Both the position numbers and the translations under genes were made by a program. A stretch of DNA of 64,000 bases, from the NCBI RefSeq assembly GCF_900100355.1, contig NZ_FNFH01000003.1, forward strand, positions 62,001 through 126,000. The letters run 5' to 3'. The notes under the pieces were generated by a model. The model ran no database searches, had not been told where the DNA came from, and was given only the letters and a program-made list of their open reading frames with translations. The stretch comes from Microbulbifer yueqingensis (GTDB lineage: Bacteria > Pseudomonadota > Gammaproteobacteria > Pseudomonadales > Cellvibrionaceae). This document shows, one piece after another, positions 34,820 through 43,275 of this stretch. Numbering within the stretch: position 1 is the first letter of the stretch; each line of letters starts with the position of its first letter.

Positions 34820-36811
34820 TCAGTCGCTATGTGGCTGACTTGCGAGGTTTTCGATCTCGATGCCGGGGCCCGGCTCGGCAAGGGGAAAGCCGAAAATGCG
34901 GCTGTAGAATTCCAGCTCTGCCTCCAGCGCCATTTTTATGCTGTCGCCCGAGCGGAAGCCGTGGCCCTCGTTTGCGAAAGTGATATAGGCCACAGGTATG
35001 CCCTGCCTGCGCAGGGCAGCCACTATGGCTTCGGCCTGGTTGGGGGGCACCACCTTGTCCTCCAATCCCTGGAAGACGATCACCGGGCAGTCGAGTTCCT
35101 CCACATAATTGATGGGGGAACGTTCGCGGTAGGTTTCCTCCGCAGCAGGCCAGGGGCCCACCAGTTTGTCCAGGTAGCGCGACTCGAATTTGTGTGTATC
35201 CCGTGCGAGTGTGGTCAGGTCACCGACGCCATACAGGCTGGCACCGGCCCGGAAAGTCTTGTGGAAGGTGAGTGCCGCCAGGACCGTGTAACCGCCGGCA
35301 CTGCTGCCCTTGACCAGCAACCGCTCCGGATCCGCGAGACCCCTGGAAACCATGAATTCCGCGCCTGCACACACGTCCTCTACATCGAGTACGCCCCAGC
35401 CGTTTTGCAGGCGGTCGCGATACTCGCGACCGTAGCCGGTGCTGCCGGAATAGTTCACGTCCAGCACGGCGAACCCGCGGCTGGTCCAGTACTGGATTTT
35501 AAGGTTAAGCCCCGCGGAAGTGGCTCCGGTGGGGCCCCCGTGGCTCAATACCAGTAAAGGCGGCAGCTCGCCATCGGGCGCGCAGTAATGGGGATTTTCC
35601 GGGGGATAGTAGAAAGCGAATACGTTGCGCTCGCCGACCGGGTATTCGATTTCCTGTGCGAAGGAGAAGGTCTCTGCCGGCAGGCCAGCACTGTTGCTGC
35701 GCGCTATGGTTGCCAATTTCCCCGAATGGTTGTCATAGCGCACCACGGCGGGAAACTCGCTCGGTGAGGCGGCGATGAATACGGCCTGGTGGCTTTCGCA
35801 GCGCAGGCTCTCGATATCGCAGTAAGGCTGTTCCAGTAGCGTGTGGCCACCGCTCTCCAGGTCGATGCGGGCCAGTCGCCAGCGGCCGCCTTCGGTGAAG
35901 GTGCAGAGAATCTCGTCGCTGGTCAGGAAGCCGTAGGTGGACATGCCGAACACCCACTGGGGTGTTGCGAACTCTGCAGCCCGCTCCCACAGCGGTGCAC
36001 TCTGTCCGCGGCGATACAGGTTCCACCAGTTGTTGCGGTCGGAAACGAAAAACAGTTCACCTGCCGGTGACCACTGCGGCTGGAAAACCGATTCCCGCTC
36101 GCCACCGGCAACGACCTCGATGTCACCGGCCCGGCCATCGTCGTCGAGGGTGGTAATGCACAACTCGGTACCGTCCCAGGGCATGTTCGGGTGAAACCAG
36201 CGCAGGAAACAGAGTTGGTTGCCATCGGGGCTGGGCGCCGGGTTGGAATAAAAGTCGGCGCCCTCAAGCAGGACGCGCGGACGGGTGCCAGCGCTGTCGC
36301 CCGCATCATCGAGCCTGAAGGCAACAATTCGTGCCACGGGCTCTTCGCCGGCATCGCACGGCGTATAGTCCTCCTGCACACAGAGTAAGCGGTTGCGCCG
36401 GCGGTCCAGCTGCAGGTCGGCGTAGCGGTAGGGGCCTTCATTGGACAGGGGGCGCGCTTCACCACCGCTGAGAGGCATGTGATAGATGCGCTGGTCGGCA
36501 GCCTGGACAAAGTAAACCCGGTCGTTGGCGACCAGGTAGCTGGCACCACCATATTCGTGCGCTTTCGAGCGCACGCTGATGGGGGCGGGGGTGATATCGC
36601 TGTTGCCGTGCTGCGGGCAATGGCGGACCAGCACCGAGCGGCCGTTTTCGGCCGGGCGTGATTCGAGCCAGTAAAAGCAGCCGTCCACCAGGCTCGCCTC
36701 GCTGAGGCGCACGCTGCCTTGCACCAGCAGGTCTGCGGTGACACCAGATTTCCAGCTTCCGTAAGGTGCAACCTGTTTGTCCTGATTTCCATTCGCAGGA
36801 ATATCAACCAT
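34820..36811 (-). CDS. S9-family (prolyl oligopeptidase) serine peptidase
   Basis: The 663-residue product has an N-terminal beta-propeller (WD-like repeats such as YRYADLQLDRRRNRLLCV, PAPSPDGNQLCFLRW) and a C-terminal alpha/beta hydrolase domain. The nucleophile lies in GSSAGG (Ser504), and the Asp and His candidates are in FQGLEDKVVPP and NEGHGF. The type is acylaminoacyl-peptidase or dipeptidyl-peptidase-like; the exact specificity is not shown by the motifs. No signal peptide is visible, so a cytoplasmic location is likely. The ATG at 36811 follows AGGGGGATG. It is divergent from the DUF849 gene, which has its own operator in between. Confidence 0.9.
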   Translation of the reverse strand: MVDIPANGNQDKQVAPYGSWKSGVTADLLVQGSVRLSEASLVDGCFYWLESRPAENGRSVLVRHCPQHGNSDITPAPISVRSKAHEYGGASYLVANDRVYFVQAADQRIYHMPLSGGEARPLSNEGPYRYADLQLDRRRNRLLCVQEDYTPCDAGEEPVARIVAFRLDDAGDSAGTRPRVLLEGADFYSNPAPSPDGNQLCFLRWFHPNMPWDGTELCITTLDDDGRAGDIEVVAGGERESVFQPQWSPAGELFFVSDRNNWWNLYRRGQSAPLWERAAEFATPQWVFGMSTYGFLTSDEILCTFTEGGRWRLARIDLESGGHTLLEQPYCDIESLRCESHQAVFIAASPSEFPAVVRYDNHSGKLATIARSNSAGLPAETFSFAQEIEYPVGERNVFAFYYPPENPHYCAPDGELPPLLVLSHGGPTGATSAGLNLKIQYWTSRGFAVLDVNYSGSTGYGREYRDRLQNGWGVLDVEDVCAGAEFMVSRGLADPERLLVKGSSAGGYTVLAALTFHKTFRAGASLYGVGDLTTLARDTHKFESRYLDKLVGPWPAAEETYRERSPINYVEELDCPVIVFQGLEDKVVPPNQAEAIVAALRRQGIPVAYITFANEGHGFRSGDSIKMALEAELEFYSRIFGFPLAEPGPGIEIENLASQPHSD

Positions 36812-36949
36812 CCCGCATCCCCCTGTTGGTGTTCCATCGAAAGGCTTTGTCAGCGTAACGAATGTGTCTCGCTGGCGCGCATTCTGCCGCCGTGCGGAAA
36901 CGGGTACAAGTCGGCTTTGTGCGCCTGCGGGCCTGTGTTAGCCTGAGGG

Positions 36950-36969
36950 AACCAAGCAATTGCTTGGTT
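36950..36969. promoter_or_regulatory. Palindromic operator, candidate TetR site (copy A)
   Basis: AACCAAGCAATTGCTTGGTT is a perfect 20-bp palindrome about 76 bases upstream of the DUF849 start, in the gap between divergent genes. The 7-base arms ACCAAGC/GCTTGGT recur in the palindrome beside the TetR gene at 45866-45883. Binding by that TetR protein is inferred. Confidence 0.75.
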
Positions 36970-37035
36970 TTGTCGGTGAACACTTCCGACTCGTGCGAGT
37001 CCCGTCCCGACAAAGATAATCCAGGAGTCCTGCCC

Positions 37036-37890
37036 ATGTCTGATGAAGTGGTGATTACCTGTGCACTGACCGGTGTGCTCACCGACCCCCGGCAGCACCC
37101 GGTGCCCGTGACGCCCGAAGAAATGGCCGCGTCCGCCCGCGAGGCATTCGATGCCGGTGCGTCGGTGATGCATGTGCATTTCCGCTGCCAGGAGCCCGGT
37201 ATGGGACACCTGCCCAGCTGGGAGCCGGGGGTGGCGGTTGCCATTGCCGAGGCAATCCGGCACGCCTGTCCCGGGGTCATCATGAATTTCTCCACAGGTA
37301 CTATCGGCCGTGACCAACAGGGCCCACTCGACTGCATCCGTGCCGGGCGCCCGGAAATCGCCGCCTGCAATGCAGGCAGCCTCAATTACCTCAAGGCGCG
37401 CTCCAATGGCAACTGGGCCTGGCCGCCAATGTTGTTCGAAAATACGGTTGAAAAGGTGGAGGAACTGCTGGAAGTCTGTCGCGAGACAGGCACGCGCCCG
37501 GAGTTCGAGTGTTTCGACGTGGGTATCGTGCGCTCGGTCGGGATGTTCCGGGACGTGGGATTGGTCGACAGGCCCAATTACAACCTGGTGATGGGCGTTG
37601 CCTCCGGCATGCCCGCCGACCCGGACCTGCTGGCACTGTTGCCGCGCTACATGCACGAGGGCGCGCTCTGGCAGAGTACCGTGATCGGACGGCAGGAGAT
37701 CTGGCAGCTGCATCGCCGCACCGCGGAACTCGGGGGGCACCTGCGCAGCGGTGTGGAGGATACCTTTTACCTACCTGACGGCTCCCGCGCCAATGGCAAC
37801 GGCCAGCTCATCGAGGCGCTGGTAAGAGTTGCCGAAGAGTGCGGGCGCAAGGTGGTATCGCCAGGCCGGGCGAGGGAAATATTTCTCTGA
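37036..37890 (+). CDS. Beta-keto acid cleavage enzyme (DUF849/BKACE family)
   Basis: Family members exchange an acyl group between a beta-keto acid and acetyl-CoA; the founding Kce works in lysine fermentation. The 284-residue product is a TIM barrel with His46-x-His48 (MHVHFR) as zinc ligands, the position known in the family, and NFSTGTIG, PEFECFDVG and SVGMFRDVG as further conserved strands. The ATG at 37036 follows AGGAG eight bases upstream. The substrate is not given by sequence. The matching operators with the TetR-linked operon, and the convergent position at its 3' end, point to a role in the same terpene/branched acid pathway. Confidence 0.85.
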   Translation: MSDEVVITCALTGVLTDPRQHPVPVTPEEMAASAREAFDAGASVMHVHFRCQEPGMGHLPSWEPGVAVAIAEAIRHACPGVIMNFSTGTIGRDQQGPLDCIRAGRPEIAACNAGSLNYLKARSNGNWAWPPMLFENTVEKVEELLEVCRETGTRPEFECFDVGIVRSVGMFRDVGLVDRPNYNLVMGVASGMPADPDLLALLPRYMHEGALWQSTVIGRQEIWQLHRRTAELGGHLRSGVEDTFYLPDGSRANGNGQLIEALVRVAEECGRKVVSPGRAREIFL

Positions 37891-37942
37891 GCTTTTGCTC
37901 GCCCCGAGTGAGAGCCTGGAGCGACTGGCCGTGTGGTGCCAG

Positions 37943-37972
37943 CGGCGTCGCCGGCCGGGGAGCGCGACGCCG
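37943..37972. terminator. Hairpin between the convergent DUF849 and acyl-CoA dehydrogenase genes
   Basis: Arms CGGCGTCGC (37943-37951) and GCGACGCCG (37964-37972) form a nine-base perfect stem with a 12-base loop, lying between two convergent stop codons (at 37890 and 37978). Only a short TTT follows, so it is a possible bidirectional terminator at low confidence. Confidence 0.35.
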
Positions 37973-37977
37973 GCCTT

Positions 37978-39141
37978 TCAGATGCCCATCTGCCGGGAGG
38001 CCAGGTCACGGAGGATTTCTTCAGAACCACCTCCAATGGCATTGACCCGCACCTCGCGATAGATACGCTCGGTCCGGCTGCCGCGCATGTAGCCGGCGCC
38101 ACCCATTACCTGCATCGCCTCCCGCGCGCAGAATTCCATGGTTTCGGTGGCCTGGACCTTCAGCAGGGACACGTCGGAAACCTTCAGCTGGCCCTGTTGC
38201 TCCGCGCAGGCGCACAGCTCCAGGTAGGCCTGGGTGGCATTGATGCGCTGCTGCATCCCCGCGAATTTGTGGCGGATCACCTGGTGGTCAGCCAGGCGCT
38301 TGCCGAAGGTCTTGCGTGCCTGGGCCCACTCGATCGCCTCCTGCAAGCAGACCCGGCTGTAGCCGACGCAGGAGGCCGCGATGCCCAGGCGCTCGCCGTT
38401 GAAGTTGTGCACGATCGGCAGGAACCCCCCGTTTTCCTCACCGATCAGGTTGTTCCTCGGAACCTTGACCTCATCGAAAAAAATACTGGCGGTGTCGGAA
38501 CACCACCAGCCCTGTTTCCGGTCCAGCGCCTGCCGCTCGACACCGGCGGCCGCGGCGGGGATCAGTAGCAGGGATATCCCGCCGAAGCCCTCTTCCCCGG
38601 TGCGCACGGCGGTGGTGAACCAGTCGGCGCGCATGCCTCCGGTGATGAAGGTTTTCTCGCCGGTGACCACGTAGTGATCTCCGCTGGACCTGGCCCGGCA
38701 CTGGATATTCGCCACGTCGGAGCCGGCACCGGGTTCGGTTACCGCCAGGGAGATATGCCTCTCGCCGCGCAGAACGGGCGGTACCACGGCCGACCTCAGA
38801 GCCTCGGAACCATAGTGAACCAATGGTGGCAGTGCGATTCCATGCACCATCAGGCTGGCGTAGAGGCCGCCGGCCCCGCAACGGGCGAGTTCCTCGGCGG
38901 CGACGAGGGTATGGAATACATCGCCCGGCACACCGCCGTAGGACTCCGGATAACCCAGCTGTAACAGCCCGACCTGTGCGGCCTTGTGCCAGAGGCCGGC
39001 TGGAAGATGGCCCTCCTCGTCCCACTGGTTGATATGGGGGGAGATCTCGCGTTCCACGAAGCGCCTCATCTGTTCGCGCCACTGGTGGTGTTCTTCGCGC
39101 AGAAACGGGCTGTACAGCCGGGTATTATCGATGTCGTACAT
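37978..39141 (-). CDS. Acyl-CoA dehydrogenase, isovaleryl/citronellyl-CoA type (distal copy)
   Basis: The 387-residue product is a FAD-dependent acyl-CoA dehydrogenase (LAVTEPGAGSDVA, TGEKTFITGG, VMGGAGYMRGSRTERIYREVR). The usual C-terminal YEGT-type Glu is replaced by Gly (VNAIGGGSEEI). A Glu stands instead at residue 250 in NFNGERLGIA, the position of the catalytic base in isovaleryl-CoA dehydrogenase. This is the pattern of enzymes for branched substrates. It is the last gene of the operon, 14 bases after the biotin carboxylase stop; AGGGGAAACAGG precedes its ATG. In Pseudomonas this position downstream of atuF is taken by a short-chain dehydrogenase, so the second acyl-CoA dehydrogenase is unusual. 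Confidence 0.88.
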   Translation of the reverse strand: MYDIDNTRLYSPFLREEHHQWREQMRRFVEREISPHINQWDEEGHLPAGLWHKAAQVGLLQLGYPESYGGVPGDVFHTLVAAEELARCGAGGLYASLMVHGIALPPLVHYGSEALRSAVVPPVLRGERHISLAVTEPGAGSDVANIQCRARSSGDHYVVTGEKTFITGGMRADWFTTAVRTGEEGFGGISLLLIPAAAAGVERQALDRKQGWWCSDTASIFFDEVKVPRNNLIGEENGGFLPIVHNFNGERLGIAASCVGYSRVCLQEAIEWAQARKTFGKRLADHQVIRHKFAGMQQRINATQAYLELCACAEQQGQLKVSDVSLLKVQATETMEFCAREAMQVMGGAGYMRGSRTERIYREVRVNAIGGGSEEILRDLASRQMGI

Positions 39142-39155
39142 CCTGTTTCCCCTAT

Positions 39156-41192
39156 TCAGGTTATCGACGGGGTAGGCTGGGGCACTGGCTCGATACGCGC
39201 CAGCACCTGGCCGCCGCGCACCTGGTCACCGGGCCGGGCTGCCAGCTCGCCGACCGTTCCATCGCAATCGGCTTTCAGCGGGTGTTCCATTTTCATTGCC
39301 TCGATCACCGCCACTGTATCTCCACACTGCACCGCCTGGTCCGCCGTCACGCAGAGTTCCACCAGGGTCCCGTCCATGGGCGCACGGATAAGCCCGTCGC
39401 TGCGGGCCTGGGCTGCGCTGGCGGGGAAGTGAGAGTGGTCTTCCCACTGCGCCTGTTGGCCATCCATCAGCAGGTGCAGCCGGGCGCCGCGCAGACTGAA
39501 TGTTGTCAGGCACTCGATACCATCGACGGCGAGGCGGGCGCGATCCCCGGCCATGTGCACAACCTCGATGTCGAAGTTCTCCCCACCGGATTCCACCCTG
39601 ATTCCGGAGCGGCCCTGGTGTACCCGGAGACGACACTCGAAAAGCCTGCCATCTCGCTGGAGGCAAAAATAAACCGGGACGCTGTTATCGCCGTTGCGCC
39701 AGTTTGCCCGGCCGCTTCGGCAATCGGCAGGATCGAGCGCGCATCGGTACATCACTGTTGCAGCAATTGCCGCTTCCCTGTGCTGGGCGGAATCTATGTG
39801 GTCCGGATTCCCAGTGGGTTTGAGTTCCTCCTGCTCAGCCAGGAAAGCGGTGGTCGCTCCTCCTGCGGCAAACACCGGGCTGTCGATCACGCGCTGCAGG
39901 AACGCAAAGTTGTTGCGCGGCCCGATAAACTCAATGCGGGAGAGGGCATTGAGCAGCCGCATGCGTGCCTGCTCACGATCGCGACCGTGAGCAATCAGTT
40001 TGCCCAGCATGGGATCGTAAAACGGGGTTACGGCACCGCCGGTTGCTATGGCATGGTCGCAGCGGATGCCGGGAGCGGCCGGTTCCTGCCAGTGGAGTAT
40101 CTCGCCGGATTGCGGCAGGAAGTGGTTGTCCGGGTCCTCGGCATAGAGTCGCACCTCGATGGCGTGGCCGGCGAGCTTCACTTCCTGCTGGCTGATTGGC
40201 AGGGGCTCGCCCCGCGCCACCGCCAGTTGCCAGGCCACGAGGTCGAGCCCGGTCACCATTTCGGTCACCGGGTGTTCCACTTGCAGGCGGGTGTTCATCT
40301 CCAGGAAATAGAAATCGCCATTTCGGTCGAGCAGGAATTCCACGGTACCGGCGCCGATATAATTACACGCGCGGGCTGCCGCCACGGCGGCTTCCCCCAT
40401 ACGCCGGCGGAGATCCGCTCCCACGGCAGGGGAGGGGGACTCTTCCACGATTTTCTGGTGACGGCGCTGGATAGAGCAATCCCGTTCACCCAGGTGGATG
40501 ATATTCCCGTGGCAATCCGCGAACACCTGCACTTCCACGTGGCGGGCATCGACGAGCGCTTTCTCGAGAATGATTTCGTCACTGCCAAATGCGCTTTTCG
40601 ACTCACTGCGTGCGCTGCGCAGCCGGGCCGGCAGCTCCTCCGCATTCTCCACCAGGCGCATGCCCCGCCCGCCGCCGCCGTCGGCGGCCTTGACCATCAG
40701 TGGAAAACCGATCGCGGCGGCAGCATGCAGCATTTCACTTTCGCCGTTGGAGTGCTGCTCAGGGAGAGCGAAGCCGGGGATACATGGCACCCCGGCCTGT
40801 TCCATCAGCGCCTTGGCACGGCGTTTGTTGGCCATGGCCTCTATGGCCTCGGGCGGTGGGCCGATAAATTCCAGCCCGCTGCGGATGCAGGCTCGTGCAA
40901 GCCCCGCGTTCTCCGACAGGAAACCATAGCCGGGATGCACTGCAGTGGCACCGCCCCGGATGGCAGCGGCGATCACCCGCTCTATATCCAGGTAGGACTC
41001 CTGTGGTGCGCGGCCACCGATCCCGATTGCCACATCGGCCGCCCGGGTATGGGGCGCGTTGCGGTCGGGGTCACTGTAAATGGCGATGGTCCGGTAACCT
41101 TCCGCTCGCGCCGTGCGCATGATGCGCATGGCAATTTCGCCACGATTGGCCACCAACAGGGTGGGGCGGCGGGGGCTGTTGTTGTGCTTCAT
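39156..41192 (-). CDS. atuF: Biotin carboxylase/biotin carrier alpha subunit of an acyl-CoA carboxylase
   Basis: The 678-residue product has a biotin carboxylase N-terminus (LLVANRGEIAMRI, HPGYGFLSENA), ATP-grasp with VKAADGGGGRGM, a middle region, and a C-terminal biotinyl domain with VIEAMKMEHP (Lys634 is biotinylated). It is the alpha subunit type of methylcrotonyl- or geranyl-CoA carboxylase. The ATG at 41192 overlaps the stop of the enoyl-CoA hydratase by four bases (ATGA), so translation is coupled; the GTG five codons upstream is not needed. Order with AtuC-, D- and E-like neighbours favours geranyl-CoA carboxylase alpha, but leucine-type methylcrotonyl-CoA carboxylase cannot be excluded. 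Confidence 0.87.
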   Translation of the reverse strand: MKHNNSPRRPTLLVANRGEIAMRIMRTARAEGYRTIAIYSDPDRNAPHTRAADVAIGIGGRAPQESYLDIERVIAAAIRGGATAVHPGYGFLSENAGLARACIRSGLEFIGPPPEAIEAMANKRRAKALMEQAGVPCIPGFALPEQHSNGESEMLHAAAAIGFPLMVKAADGGGGRGMRLVENAEELPARLRSARSESKSAFGSDEIILEKALVDARHVEVQVFADCHGNIIHLGERDCSIQRRHQKIVEESPSPAVGADLRRRMGEAAVAAARACNYIGAGTVEFLLDRNGDFYFLEMNTRLQVEHPVTEMVTGLDLVAWQLAVARGEPLPISQQEVKLAGHAIEVRLYAEDPDNHFLPQSGEILHWQEPAAPGIRCDHAIATGGAVTPFYDPMLGKLIAHGRDREQARMRLLNALSRIEFIGPRNNFAFLQRVIDSPVFAAGGATTAFLAEQEELKPTGNPDHIDSAQHREAAIAATVMYRCALDPADCRSGRANWRNGDNSVPVYFCLQRDGRLFECRLRVHQGRSGIRVESGGENFDIEVVHMAGDRARLAVDGIECLTTFSLRGARLHLLMDGQQAQWEDHSHFPASAAQARSDGLIRAPMDGTLVELCVTADQAVQCGDTVAVIEAMKMEHPLKADCDGTVGELAARPGDQVRGGQVLARIEPVPQPTPSIT

Positions 41193-42016
41193 TGCGGTTG
41201 CCACCCGGCCGGGCGTTTCTCGATAAACGCGCGGGTGCCCTCACGGCCCTCGGCGCCCTGTACGGCACGGGAAAACAGGCGTGCGGCGTGGTCCAGCAAT
41301 CGCTCGCGACCAGGCCCGGCGGCAGCCGGGTCGCTGTCGAGCAGCAGGCGCTTGGTAGTCGCCAGCGCAGCGGGGGCGCAACGGCCGACCGCCGTGAGCT
41401 GTTCGGCCACGGCGGCATCCAGGGCCGCGCAATCAGTAACGGTAGAATGTACCAGCCCCAGGCGCAGGGCCTCGGCGGCATCGATGCTGGCACCGGCCAG
41501 TGCCAGCCTGCGGGCCTGTGACTGGCCGATACGGGCCACGACGAACGGCGCCACTTGTGCCGGTACCAGGCCCAGCCGCGCCTCCGGCAGGGAGAAGCGT
41601 GCATTCCTGCTGGCGATGGCAATATCAGCGGTGCATGCAAGTCCCAGTCCACCGCCCATGATTGAGCCCTCGAGCGCAACAATGGTCACCAGCGGGGATC
41701 TCTCGAAGCGCTCCAGCAGGTTGCCGAAGCGGCGGTTGAGTTTTTCGAAGGCGTCCTCCTGCCCACGCTCGACTAATTGTTGCGCATTGAGCATGTCGCT
41801 CACGTCCGCCCCGGCCGAGAAGTGGCCGCCGGTGCCCCGCAGTACCAGGGCCCGAATCGCGGGGTCATTCCCTGCTGATTCCAGTTCTTCGAGAAGGGCA
41901 TCCACCATTCGCAGGCTGAGTGCGTTGCGCTGTTCGGGCCGGTTCAGGGTGAGAAAAATCGCATGCCCCTCGCGGCGGCTGAGCACTGGCGCGGTAACGG
42001 TATCCTCAGTGTTCAC
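41189..42016 (-). CDS. atuE: Enoyl-CoA hydratase, isohexenylglutaconyl-CoA hydratase-like
   Basis: The 275-residue crotonase-fold protein would hydrate the glutaconyl-CoA intermediate formed by the carboxylase. It has FLTLNRPEQRNALS, the oxyanion-hole segment GTGGHFSAGADVSDM and a second glycine-rich helix start IMGGGLGLACTADIAIAS. GTG at 42016 is preferred because AGAGGAG stands nine bases upstream; the ATG at 42067 would extend 17 residues deep into the upstream gene. The overlap with the neighbours (11 bases upstream, four downstream) shows a tight operon. The assignment to AtuE rather than methylglutaconyl-CoA hydratase rests on gene order. Confidence 0.85.
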   Translation of the reverse strand: MNTEDTVTAPVLSRREGHAIFLTLNRPEQRNALSLRMVDALLEELESAGNDPAIRALVLRGTGGHFSAGADVSDMLNAQQLVERGQEDAFEKLNRRFGNLLERFERSPLVTIVALEGSIMGGGLGLACTADIAIASRNARFSLPEARLGLVPAQVAPFVVARIGQSQARRLALAGASIDAAEALRLGLVHSTVTDCAALDAAVAEQLTAVGRCAPAALATTKRLLLDSDPAAAGPGRERLLDHAARLFSRAVQGAEGREGTRAFIEKRPAGWQPQ

Positions 42017-43217
42017 GCTGGGTCTCCTCTTTGCGAGACGCGTTTCCACCGTGGGGCCTGGGCGCATGTGGCCCGGGAAGTATGCCCATCAGTTTGGAGA
42101 TAATGCCGAGCATCACCTCGTCGGCGCCCCCGCCGATCGCGGTGAGGCGGGAATCGCGATAGGCGCGGTTGATGGGCGTCTCCTCCATGTAACCCATGCC
42201 GCCCCAGAACTGCAGGCACTGGTCGGGAATGGAGCGGCCCAGGCGCCCGGCCTTGAGTTTCGCCATGGAGGCGAGGGTGGTGACATCCTCGCCTGCCACG
42301 TAGGACTCGATCGCCCGCCACGTCAGTGCGCGTAGGCACTCCACTTCCGTCTGCATTTCCGCGAGGCTGAAATGAACAGCCTGGTTGTCGAGCAGGGCAC
42401 CGCCAAAGGCCTGGCGCTCGCGCGTATAGTCGATGGTTGAGGAAACACAGTTTTCCAGGCCGCGGATTGTCAACAGCGCACCGGCAAGCCGTTCTTCCTG
42501 GAACTGCAGCATCTGGAGCAGGAAGCCATCGCCCTCGTTGCCGATGCGATTGCGTTTCGGCACGCGCACATTGTCAAAGAATACCGGAGCGGTTTCGGAA
42601 GAGCGCATGCCCAGTTTCTTGAGCCGCTCCCCCACGCGCACTCCCGGGGCATCCGCGGGGATCACCAGCAGCGACTTGTTGCGATGTGGCTTGCCTTCGC
42701 CGGTATTGACCAGGGTACAGAAAAAATCGGCGCTCGGGGCATTGGTGATCCACATCTTGCTGCCGTTGACCAGATAATCGTCGCCGTCGCCGGTGGCAGT
42801 TGTGGCAATACCGGCTACGTCAGAGCCGGCGCCGGGCTCGGAGACTGCGATTGCCCCTACCATGCTGCCCCGAATGGCGGGGGTGAGGAATTCCTGGCGG
42901 AGCGCGTCATTGCCGAACCTGGCCAGCGCAGGTGTCGCCATGGAGGTCTGGACGGCGATGGCCAGCGGCACGCCGCCGCAGTGGGCTGCACCGAGTTCCT
43001 CGAGGAAGACCGCCTCGTAGCTGAAGTCGAGAGCAAGCCCGCCGAATTCTGCGGGCTTGTTAATGCCGAGCAGGCCCAATTCCCCGAGGCTGGCGAACAG
43101 CTCGCGGCTGGGAAAGTATCCTGCGGCCTCCCACTCGCTGACCCTGGGATTGATTTCACGCTCGACAAAGTTGCGTACAGTGCGCTGCAGCTCGCGATGC
43201 TCGTCGGTCAATACCAT
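42006..43217 (-). CDS. atuD: Acyl-CoA dehydrogenase, citronellyl-CoA dehydrogenase-like
   Basis: The 403-residue product has the acyl-CoA dehydrogenase motifs AVSEPGAGSDVAG, VNGSKMWITNA and FWGGMGYMEETPINRAYRDSR. As in the distal copy, the YEGT Glu is replaced (TAIGGGADEV) and a Glu at residue 242 in FQEERLAGAL occupies the isovaleryl-CoA dehydrogenase base position, so a beta-methyl branched substrate is likely. The ATG at 43217 gives MVLTDEHRELQRTVRNFVERE, the usual start; an extension of 64 codons is rejected. It stands between carboxylase beta and hydratase, the AtuD position. Confidence 0.87.
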   Translation of the reverse strand: MVLTDEHRELQRTVRNFVEREINPRVSEWEAAGYFPSRELFASLGELGLLGINKPAEFGGLALDFSYEAVFLEELGAAHCGGVPLAIAVQTSMATPALARFGNDALRQEFLTPAIRGSMVGAIAVSEPGAGSDVAGIATTATGDGDDYLVNGSKMWITNAPSADFFCTLVNTGEGKPHRNKSLLVIPADAPGVRVGERLKKLGMRSSETAPVFFDNVRVPKRNRIGNEGDGFLLQMLQFQEERLAGALLTIRGLENCVSSTIDYTRERQAFGGALLDNQAVHFSLAEMQTEVECLRALTWRAIESYVAGEDVTTLASMAKLKAGRLGRSIPDQCLQFWGGMGYMEETPINRAYRDSRLTAIGGGADEVMLGIISKLMGILPGPHAPRPHGGNASRKEETQREH

Positions 43218-43275
43218 GGCGATGTACCCTTTTCCTTGAGTGTTTCGACCTCTCTGAGCACCCTGGCGATGCTCC

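Noticed and set aside
39282-42335. A 1017-codon open frame on the plus strand
   Set aside because: It is antisense to the alpha carboxylase, hydratase and acyl-CoA dehydrogenase genes; long antisense frames are expected at this GC content and the product has no family pattern.
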